A stretch of 64,000 nucleotides of DNA from Marthasterias glacialis (lineage: Eukaryota; Echinodermata; Asteroidea; Forcipulatida; Asteriidae), in contig OU452240.1 in the NCBI GenBank assembly GCA_911728455.2, positions 5,155,913 to 5,219,912 of the forward strand, read 5' to 3'. Shown here piece after piece: positions 55,601 to 64,000 of the stretch. The number at the start of each line of letters is the position of its first letter. Positions within the stretch are counted from its first letter, which is position 1. Under the pieces are notes generated by a model. It was not told the DNA's origin, did no database searches, and saw only the letters and a program-made list of their open reading frames with translations. The position numbers and the translations under genes were made by a program.

Positions 55601-58600
55601 CTGTGACTGGTATCCTGCTCATTCTTGCCCAGCAGACAATTGTTGAGTAAAATTTAGATTGGTTTTTATATGACAGGTGAATTGGGAGAATGGCAAGAAC
55701 TCTTAGACGAAGCAACAAACTGTGTCTACTACTGGAACACGGTCACCAGTGAAGTTACGTGGGAGATACCAGCAGCCCTCCAAGCAGCCAATCAGCAGCT
55801 AGCTGGACAGTCATATGAACACCAATTAGCCAATGGGACAACCGCACAGGATTCAGAGGTGGCTGAACCTGTTGTGGCATCTGAAAATGTTGCTGTGCAA
55901 CAGGAGGAATTCACCAAGGAAGACAGTATGTCTGAGATATTACCAGTGACTAACGAGCACATCCTTGATAAAGAGACGAGAAAATTGCCTGTTTACGGAC
56001 CGGGTGCAGTAGAATATGACGTTTCTCCGGAGCCTGAAATAGAAGAGGAGGAATTTGAACTGCAAAAACCTGAAGCGAAGAAGACAATGTACCCGATGTT
56101 TGTGAAGGGGGACATCCTGCCAGGAAGTGAAAACATTGTGGCAGACACCAAAGAGGTAGAAGCTTCTTCAGAAGAGAGCAGCTCCGCGATTGGTCAGGGT
56201 AAACCAGTGCTGATGGAAGACGAGGCGGAATCGACCAATGGGAATGGGGAAAGTAGACCTGATGACGATGATATGGATATTGACGAGCAATTGGAAATGG
56301 CCCTTGAGAGACGGAAGGTATGGTCGTTACTCAGGGAATGTGACCTTAACCCAGTAAAAATGAAATTATGTACATGTTTCTGCCCTATCTGGCATTTCAC
56401 TGAGACCATTGCCTCTATTGACCCAATTCACCGGACGTCATCATCACAATAATCTTGGTTGCGCCATTTTGGGAGTCAATGGTCCTGTGTGGTCAGGCCT
56501 TGCGGTTAAGCTTTTTGTAAACTAGCCCAAGGGGCTGGTAAACTGTGCATTTAACTTGACCCCAGGAAGTTTTTGTTGCCCAAATTTTAAACATGTATCG
56601 TCATAAATGTATCTTTCTGATACGTAGCGATCACAACCAGTTCATAGCAGTCAAATGAAGTTACATTCACACACTCAAAAAAAAATTTTAAAAACACATT
56701 TCTAACATGTATTGTTCACATCTGAAAAGGAAGAAGTATGAGCATTATAAACAAGTAAGTTGCACAGTTATTGTTAGCCCGCATGGGCAAGTTGAGAAGT
56801 GGTGTTTACTAGCCCATAGCAGTTTTTACTAGACAATGTACGCTGGGCTAGTGTTAAGGGTGAGCCCTGATGATATCTCAGTGCTGTACGCATTTTAGGC
56901 GACGGACCATTTTGTGGTAGCCGTCGACGGCTAACACAAAATGGTAAGTGTAGCACAGTCATCGCATGTGACGTGCCTCAACAGACCCCTTGCGTTTTTC
57001 CATCTGCCCATAGTCTGCCATTTCGCCCGTTCAACGTCAAGAAGACAAATTTGAGAGGATTGAAAGTCACTTTAAGAACCGCTGATTGGTTACACAATCA
57101 GGCAATCCCAGTTATAGTTGGGCCATTCCAACTGTAACATTCAAGTTGGGACTGGTCCGAACTATAGTTGGGATGATTCTTAAGTTGGGACGAAACGGAG
57201 ATATTTCCTGTTGATGCATTTCCACTATTTTACCCATTGTTCCTCTGCAGGCCGAGTTGAAGCAGTTAGAGTTAAATGATGGAACCTCCAGTCCATGTTC
57301 TGCCGACAAGAAACGCAAAGCACCAGAGCCATTGGACTTATATGGTAATTGTGTTTCACACATGTTGGTCCAAATTTCCCTTATTTTCCCTTGGTGCTCA
57401 GAAAAATGGAAAAAATAATGGCAGCCTTTTGGTGTACTATCGAAATCCTGGATGGCATGAGTGACGTGTGCGTAAAGCTCTCACCTCTCACCAATGTGTC
57501 CCTGGTTTAATTCCCGGCTAGGGTCACAGTGTGAGTAGAGTTGTGTGTTGGTTCTCTCCTGTGCCACGAGGGGTTTTCTCCAGGCCATCCATTTGTCCTT
57601 CCTCCCAAAACACCTGTTGATCTCAGGCTGTGAGCCATGGTCATAAATAGTTTAATAATCTGGCTGGCTGCCAAAGGCGCCTCTGAATGCCTGCAGCTCA
57701 AACACTTGTAGGTGGGTCCTTTACAGTTCAGCTTCTCAGCTGCCAGTAAGGATGATTAGCCTCCCAAAATCTTATTATACTATCATTATCCTGGTATGTC
57801 AGACAAAGGGATAAGGGGTTCCACACATATCCACAGTAAAGAGTGACTTCAGTCATTGATTCCAGCACCTTTTGTCCCTGTTTGTACCTCGCTTGTTTGA
57901 TGACTTCATTTGATTGAGCATTTTTATTTTGATCGCCTCCAGACGAAAAGGGAGAAGTGAATCTTCTCGCCATCAAGAAGAAGCGTATCGAGAATCTCCG
58001 CAGCAGCAGGAAATCCACTGTGGAGACAAATGACATCGGAACTCAGTGTGATGCGGAGCTAGAAGATCTTGCAGCTAAGAAGAAAACCAAAGAGGAAGCT
58101 GAGATGAAGGTATGGATAATTCCTCGTGGCAACTGGATATAAAGTTCTGTGGATTAAAGCAAGACCCATGAATTGACAAAAACAAAAAGGGAAAACCAAA
58201 AGGCGTACCACTTGGGTGGGATTCGTACCCCTACTTTCTAAAACAGATGCATTGGTCAGGTTCGAATCCCACCTAAGCAGTATACCTGAGGATTGTATTT
58301 TCTGCGGAACTTGGAAAGTACTGAGTATGCAGTGCTTATCACACATCAGTGTAAAAACAAAGAATACCATCGATGCAATATTAACAGGGTTGTAATGCTG
58401 ACTAGCACGAAAGAAAATGAAGTCACTCCCACCGGCACTCAATTTGAGTGCAAAATCTAAAATGCTGCAAGATTTAATAGAATAAATGCCAAACTTTTCT
58501 TTTTGGTTTACTTCTTACTCGACCAAACACAGTAAAACATGAAACTTACCGATCTCAATCCAATCATACACCACTCATTATGACAGACTGCACTTACATT

Positions 58601-61600
58601 TAACCTGTCTATGCAGTGTACATGGCTTGCACGCTTGTATTGAGCACTGGTACCCGGTATTGCCACTGGTATACATAATGAATAATCCCACACAGCAGTT
58701 ACGTTAATTGAGATCAGCTGCCATTGTGCACACGTGAGAAAGTTAGTTTCTGAATGACTTGCGTGAATACTTTGATAAAAATTGTAAGGTAATCACATTT
58801 ATTTATTCTGGTAAGCTCTTTAATTGCAAACATCACACTAATAATGTATATTTGGTTTGCGGTAACACCATGTGATTATATCTACTTTGCTATATACAGT
58901 AGATTGTTCTTGTGAGAACTTGTCTTGCTATTATTCTACTACCGTGGAGTAGATTTCGGAATTCGGGAGACAACTTAGTTCTGAAAAGAACTGTCTTGCT
59001 TTTAAATACTACCTGGGGGGTAGGAAATCGGCCGGGACTACTACTTTTTCGCTTAATGGATTGGGGAACTTCTTGGATAACTTCACTAACACTAATAACT
59101 TGATTGTTCACATCACTGGTCGAAAAAAATGTGCATTTTGTTGCGTGTACTGTGCAAACTGGGCTGGAACTACAAGTATTACCACCGACACTCCAATGTC
59201 TCCAGCAACAACACTGAATATTAACATATGATAAATAACTCTTTTTTTTTGTTTATGTCAACTTTCAGAAAGAGATTGCTGAACTGTCCTTGGACCTGAA
59301 CAACAAGTTGGCTTTTCTTGGGATCACAACAGCCGAGTTGACAAAGTTCCAGATAATGCTGATTGAGAAAGAGGTAAATCTTACTTAAGATTTCGCAAAC
59401 ATTTTTCCTGAGGTCAATTTTTTTGTTTCTTTTTCAAAATTCAGTACGGAACCATCCACAGGTCTTTTTGACCCAATTCACGTGACGTCATCATCACAAT
59501 AATCTTGATTGCGCCATTCTGGAAGTACCGGCTTATCCTGGACCTTGCCTCCATGCGGTTTTCTTCTCACCTTATTATTGCTTAATTCTGTTAGCACTCA
59601 ACTATGTGAATTGCCTAAAGAAATAAATGTACAATAAATGTAATGTCACTGTGTATTGTACAGTGTGGTGCGCATTTTAGGCGACGCAGCGTTTACACGT
59701 ATACCTGTTGACGTCCAAAATGGTGAGCGTGGCGCAGTCACTGGGTGTGTTGTGCACGTAAGGGGTCATAACACAAACAGTTTTGACAGGTTATGGTATT
59801 ATTATTGTTATACATTTCTGGTAATGAAACCAAGGATGCTTCATAAGTGAACTAGATCACTGTAGCTCTCAAGCCTGAGGAAACCTGTAGATAAGGGTGC
59901 TTGCCATGGGAACCAGAAACACCGCGATAAACCCCTTCCGCGATAAGTGTTCTGGGTTCTTTTACGTGCACTACCGGTACCGGTACCTATGGCTTAATGT
60001 CCCATCCGAAGGACAAAGCAATCATGGTAAAGTATCTTGCTCAAGGACACAAGTGCCGCGACCGGGATTCGAACCCACACTCTGCTGCCAACAACACCAG
60101 AACTTGAGTCCGGTGATCTTAACCGCTCGACCACGACACCCCGTCGTAGAGCTATTATTGACGTTGTCTTGCAGTTGGGTATGCGTATCCATATTTGTGT
60201 ACAACATTTGCACTGACGCAACAAATGTGTTTGTTCCTTTTTGCCAACAGGTGCGGGTGCGTGATTGGCGGGAAGGCCTCTTGGACTCCAAACACCTTCT
60301 GCGGCACCTCAAGTCGGCCGACTGGGAGCTCCAACGTTACGAGATGGAAGCCACACCCTCCGGTTGGTCCTGCAGCTGGGACAGGTACGAAGCCACTCTC
60401 TTCTACTTTCCTCCAAAAAATAAGAGTCACAATACTAATAGCCAAAACTTGAAAACTTTCGCCTGTGTCTTGACATGATGTCACGGTCGAGATGGCAACG
60501 AAAGGGGGGGGAGGGTCAAAACTGAAATCTGACCCCCCTGCCCGCACTTAAAAACTGAAAGATATTTTTGGTGTGGATGTGTGTGTGTACTGTGAACAGT
60601 GAAGTCTTTCCAAACAGAAAGTGTAAAGACGAGGAGCTGCAACTTACTGTGACATCCGATTGGCTTGAATTTGCACCGGTGGAAAAGTTTGACTGGACTC
60701 AAACGACGACGCCCCCACTCTCTTTATTATGAACTCTGAGCCCCCAATCTAAGGAATAAGACATGATAAAAGTTTGAAAACATGGTCCAATAATTAAGCA
60801 GAAAATGTCAAAAGAAATTTTGATTAGATATGGCGTTTTTTTTTATCTCAACTATGAGTGTATAATTTTCTGAGGGGAAAGAAGGGTGTTAGATGGGAAG
60901 ACAAATTATCTTTAGTTTTCCTTTTTTGTGTTTTGTTATTTTTTTTACCTCCATCTGTCTTGGTCTAACTTGTGCAGTGTATTGTGTCTCCTTGTGTTGC
61001 TTTCTCTTTTTTTTTTGCACATTTCATATTGTTTGTCATTGTCAGTCAGTGTCTCTGTTTGACTGCATTTGACTGTCTAGTTTTGTCATTGCTATTCCTG
61101 TCTTGCATGGCCTGTGCTTATCTTGTCTTAGTCTAACTTGTGGAGTGCAATGTGTCTCCTTGTGTTGCATTCTTTGTGTACAGTTCCCTTCCCTGACTGT
61201 CTTGTTTTGTCGTTGCTGTATCTTGTCTTCTGTTGACCCATCTTGTCTGTGCAAGTAATTCTCTGTCCTTGTTGGTCAACATGAGGTAAATTTTCCCTTG
61301 ATATCTTCGCTGTCTCTCTTTCTAGTTCATGACTGTCTTTTGGTATTCGTGTCCGAGTCAAACTCTTAAAGGAGGTCACATGCAGTCAATGTTCACCCAC
61401 AAATATATGTGACCCAATCTTACTAAATGAATCACAGGTCTGCAGAGCTTTATCTGTTTCATGAAACACACATTATACGTGACGCTCCAGACCACGCCAA
61501 GACTAGGCATCTCCTGCCAAAACGAGATTTTAAACTGCACAAGCATACCCAACAACAAGCGCAATGTCACAGGAAAAAAATGTGGTTTTTACCCACAGCT

Positions 61601-64000
61601 TGTTGCCCCACGGTGTAAAAAAACTAAGATGAAATGGTTTTTCGCTGACACAAGGAACCAGGGCTATGTGTGTGTATCTCCTTTATAAGATCTTGATCAT
61701 CACTGTGTAGTTTTTGTTCCTTTGTTTGTTTTTCTTTAAACATACCTTACAGTCATCATTCTAAACAAAATTAGGGTTGTGCACAAAATGTTTTGTTTGT
61801 TAGTACTTTTGGGATACTTTTTTTCTGGAAAAACGTTTTTAAATGACCCAGGAACTAGCCAAAATTATCAGTAACTAAAAAAAGAGAAAAAAATCCCTAA
61901 GCCCCTGGCCCTGTGAGAAACAAGTTCAATGGATCATCATAAGGAGCCAGGCAAGGAAACGGAAAGCCTATGAGACCACGTCATCGGACACAAGTGGATT
62001 CGGTAGCGGTCAGTGAAACTTCTTTAAACTTCATTTTAAGTAAATGTTTTCATTTTTATTAATTGTGTTGTTGTCATGTTGGATGTAAACTTGGTGTTGC
62101 CATTTTTTTTTTCGGTCTTAGTGTGACCTGTTTTTGTGAAATCAGACAGAACTTAGCATACATATGTATACTAGGTCATTTGCAAGAAAAATGTCCGTTT
62201 AGTTTTTGCCAAAAATTGTTGATGGCCTTATGTTTTAATTCCAGCACAGTGTGAAATTTTTATTTTTTGTACGGTAAACAAAACCACTACTTACTTTTTG
62301 ACGGAATGTCAACAACAACAAAATCAATCAGACAGCAATGTAATTAAATGTTTCAGACTCTACTCGCTTTTCTTGTTAGTTTTGTTTGGTTTTGCAAGAA
62401 CACGTCGCAACTAAACTTTTTTTTCAGGCAGCAAAGTTTCATATTTGAAAAGGGCAAAGCAATTTAAAATTACCCTAAGTATGAAAAATATCATCTCAAT
62501 TGAGAAAATGTCATCAAGAATGATGCTGAGTGGGTAGGAGGAAAATTGCCACCGTTGCCCGAACAGTTAAAGTTCAGTGGTTGTGTATAGACTAATCTAA
62601 GCAGCTCGTTCATGGGCATCTACACCACGGCAGCTATGGCCGCCGCACGCGTGCATCAACGCACACACACTTTGAATCCTCCATGCTGATTGGTACATAT
62701 GTACGCTGACAATCTATTGTCCTGTCGCGTGCGTGCGGTGGCCACAGCTGTGATGGTGTAAAACACCATAAATGAGCGCAGCTCGGATTTGTGTATATTT
62801 CGAATTGACTCAGAGTGTTGTCGTGCTTGAGTTTTGATTTTTTAATGGAAGGTCTCCAATAGTCATTTATATTTTTGTTCATTAATGGAACAGAATTTCA
62901 CTCAATGATAATGAGAGGTGTACCGTAATGTGACCTTTCATGTAATAATGTGTTTTCTGTAAAAATTATTAATAAAACATCAGACAGAGAGAGTGTGAAG
63001 TACAAAGTGTCATGTACGATGTACCTCACAGTGGCCCTTTTCCACACTTTGGTTCAAGAGTTGACGACCAAAGTCAGTCACTTATAATCAAGTCACTTGA
63101 GTCCCCTACTCTTCATACTTGGGACTTGACCTTAATTACCAAAGTCTTCAAGGCTTTATTCATCACTAATTCGGTGAGGTTACTGTTTTTGTTTTTTCTC
63201 TCCCTATTGCCTAGCAGGTTAGAAAAAAAAAATCACAAGATTTTTTTTTGAGCACAGAAACATCTCTGTGCATTCCAGGCATTGACACTCTAGATTTCCT
63301 TTTCTGATTTGATACAGAGAACACAAGCAGTATTACTACACAAACAACGAGACGGGAATGTCACAATGGGACTTTCCCATGGACGCCGTGACACTCAACG
63401 AAAGCAAAGGAGAGGAGGCGCCCGAATCGAGCGAGACCCAGATGGAGTCCCAGTCACTGTTCAATCAAGCATCGTTAATGGAGGGAACTGAGCATGGGCA
63501 GTATGTGTTGGCCACACCACTGGTCCCTGCAGTGCAGGATACCAATCAAAGCCAAGGTACAGGATTTGGGGTTGTGGTTAAGAGGATTGTTGGGAGGGGG
63601 GGGTCTGAATTGGTCTTAGGTTTGTGGAATGCTAGCTGGATAATGTTTATTTTGGCGCCACAGCATCTTGTAAACTGTTAATTGGTGCTATGTAATTAAA
63701 TTGGTATTATAATTGAAACATAGCTCTGCATACCTGTAGAAAAATTTGTATATTATAAAGACCGCTTTGAGACACCCTGTTGTTTCCTAATACTATAAAT
63801 TGTTAACACTGATGGCCATTAAATATGTATTACTTCACAGCCTATATCGCCTACTCTGCCCCATCTTCAATCACAGAACCCCAAGCTGTGGAGTATGCAA
63901 CGCCATACATCCCACAAATCCCTCCAAATCCAGCACCACCAAAGACCCAAGCCCCGCCCCTGCCTGCCCCTTCTCTCCCTGACCCAGTACCGCCTCCATC
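52651..64000 (+). CDS. FNBP4: Formin-binding protein 4 homologue, 5' part, runs off window
   Basis: Exons: 52651-52753, 53127-53171, 53537-53620, 54580-54635, 54871-55087, 55677-56317, 57251-57344, 57943-58109, 59269-59373, 60251-60384, 63318-63556, 63841-64000 and beyond. Phases agree throughout, giving 681 complete codons. Landmarks: N-terminus MGKKRERP, GLLGQYGDSDDEDS, the acidic KVADFLAEIDALD block, WW1 GEWQELLDEAT...VTWEIP, LERRKAELKQLE, IAELSLDLNNKLAFLGI, RVRDWREGLLD, WW2 GWSCSWDREHKQYYYTN...SQWDFP, and a Pro-rich segment. All occur in this order in human FNBP4 (about 1017 residues). FNBP4 binds Pro-rich formin segments through its WW domains. An upstream ATG at 52633 adds six residues; 52651 was preferred because the family starts MGKK. 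Confidence 0.92.
52800..52916 (-). mobile_element. SINE family A fragment in FNBP4 intron 1
   Basis: Minus-strand tail word GTCCTTGAGCAAGACACTTA and part of the head (GACTCAAGTTCTGGTGTTGT) remain. Confidence 0.6.
52917..53073. mobile_element. Palindromic MITE family 2 in FNBP4 intron 1
   Basis: CCAATTTCATAGAGCTGCTT, then AAAAAGTAGCTAAGC, and a right part with TGGTATCCTGCTCATTTTTG. Confidence 0.6.
53676..53730. mobile_element. MITE family 3 fragment in FNBP4 intron 3
   Basis: AATGTAACCAAAGCGAGGCTGG and GGCTCCTTTTGG match only the interior of the family; both ends are missing. The coordinates mark the recognisable core. Confidence 0.5.
53889..54215. mobile_element. Dispersed repeat family 5, FNBP4 intron 3 copy
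   Basis: Starts AATAGACCGATTGCGCGACC and runs to CCGCGATCACACACTT. It is the inverse of 16060-16286, with about 100 extra bases near its right end. Confidence 0.6.
55222..55328. mobile_element. MITE family 1-like element in FNBP4 intron 5
   Basis: The left end GACCCTTTGCGAAACCCTGG and right end CGTGGTCTCGGGAAAGAGTC are imperfect inverted repeats; the interior has GGCTTGGGCTT/AAGCCCAAGCC. Confidence 0.55.
55437..55648. mobile_element. Palindromic MITE family 2 in FNBP4 intron 5
   Basis: AAAAAGTAGCTAAGCACAAC and TGGTATCCTGCTCATTCTTG match 52917-53073. About 70 bases rich in GGACTAGTCCTAA words are inserted between them. Confidence 0.55.
55677..56317 (+). CDS. FNBP4: FNBP4 exon 6: first WW domain and acidic region
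   Basis: A single 641-nt exon. WW1 lies at its start: GEWQELLDEATNCVYYWNT then EVTWEIP, with both signature Trp residues, the aromatic pair and the Pro. An acidic, Glu/Asp-rich stretch follows (DDDDMDIDEQLE), ending LERRK at the donor AAG/GTATGG, which joins AELKQLE in the next exon. Confidence 0.93.
56880..56990. repeat. Dispersed repeat with CGCATTTTAGGCGACG
   Basis: A related piece in FNBP4 intron 9 lies at 59660-59760. Similar sequence occurs in the lectin 3' flanks (about 9140-9290 and 29780-29910), where CTAAAATGCGCA precedes AATGACGCTACC-type sequence. Confidence 0.5.
58180..58400. mobile_element. SINE family C in FNBP4 intron 8
   Basis: Has two tRNA-like words in opposite orientation (GGTGGGATTCGTACCCC and GGTTCGAATCCCACC). 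The tail AACTTGGAAAGTACTGAGTA...CATCGATGCAATATTAAC matches 22693-22835. Confidence 0.55.
58850..59110. mobile_element. Dispersed element in FNBP4 intron 8
   Basis: Begins GTTTGCGGTAACACCATGTG, then GTTCTTGTGAGAACTTGTC and ACTACCTGGGGGGTAGGAAA. Its start matches part of the 68-bp minisatellite unit at 37015-38049. It looks like a MITE-like repeat; the family is not named here. Confidence 0.55.
59791..60143 (-). mobile_element. SINE family A, minus-strand copy in FNBP4 intron 9
   Basis: Minus-strand head GTGTCGTGGTCGAGCGGTTA and B box GGTTCGAATCCCGG, with the tail towards the FNBP4 5' side. It ends about 107 bases before exon 10. Confidence 0.75.
60251..63556 (+). CDS. FNBP4: FNBP4 exons 10-11: second WW domain split by an intron
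   Basis: Exon 10 (60251-60384) ends in GWSCSWD plus two bases of an Arg codon. Exon 11 (63318-63556) completes it with EHKQYYYTNNETGMSQWDFP. The domain is therefore interrupted by a 2.9-kb phase-2 intron. RVRDWREGLLD just upstream matches the conserved segment before WW2 in the family. Confidence 0.9.
60955..61260. repeat. Local duplication in FNBP4 intron 10
   Basis: CTAACTTGTGCAGTGTATTGTG...CTCCTTGTGTTGC at about 60965 recurs about 165 bases on at 61130 in slightly changed form, in a T-rich stretch. The rest of the intron (60385-63317) shows no recognisable exon. Confidence 0.6.
63841..64000 (+). CDS. FNBP4: FNBP4 exon 12 start: proline-rich segment (truncated by window)
   Basis: Follows TTACTTCACAG in phase 1 and stays open to the window edge. 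It encodes YIPQIPPNPAPPK and further Pro-rich sequence, as expected for the polyproline region after WW2 in this family. Confidence 0.85.

Noticed and set aside
61950..62010. Coding-looking stretch (ARKRKAYETTSSDTSGFGS) followed by GTCAGT
   Set aside because: Inserting it would break the second WW domain, the phase does not fit exon 11, and nothing like it lies there in human FNBP4.

Overview
The window is nuclear DNA of an invertebrate animal: AT-rich, intron-rich and full of short transposons and tRNA-derived SINEs, with canonical GT-AG introns. The deuterostome-type proteins and the repeat families (a terminal-inverted-repeat element starting TTAAAGGCA, a palindromic element with GGGCCCAATTTCATAG ends, a tRNA-Leu-like SINE) point to an echinoderm, probably a sea star. 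That placement rests on memory of repeat families, not on a search. Four protein-coding genes can be reconstructed exon by exon.

Positions 1-30,700 hold a tandem segmental duplication. Each unit carries one secreted lectin gene on the + strand with the same ten-exon plan: signal-peptide exon, two F-type lectin (fucolectin) domains of three exons each, two short Thr/Ser-rich linker exons, and a C-terminal PAN/apple-like exon. Copy A is 577-8089 (474 residues). Copy B is 13738-27786 (456 residues predicted), with introns enlarged by transposons. Homology continues about 2 to 3 kb past the stop codons (to about 10,100 and 30,690). The spacer holds a 1.39-kb element with TTAAAGG-type inverted termini. 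Copy B has lost the normal acceptor of its second linker exon.

Positions 34,476-49,792 on the - strand encode a full-length RIC8 (synembryn), the chaperone and exchange factor for G-protein alpha subunits, in 14 exons and 588 residues. Its introns contain a 68-bp minisatellite, a cluster of a 17-bp motif in direct and inverted orientation, and many SINEs and MITEs.

Positions 52,651-64,000 on the + strand encode the N-terminal 681 residues of a formin-binding protein 4 (FNBP4) homologue: 12 exons, two WW domains and the start of a proline-rich region. The gene runs off the window. RIC8 and FNBP4 are head to head across a 2.9-kb interval with three long inverted repeats and a small group of promoter-like motifs.

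The lectins are probably secreted sugar-binding defence proteins, RIC8 acts in the cytosol on G proteins, and FNBP4 is a WW-domain protein; nothing links the three functionally beyond proximity. No prokaryotic, viral or CRISPR features were seen. No autonomous transposase or reverse transcriptase was recognised.
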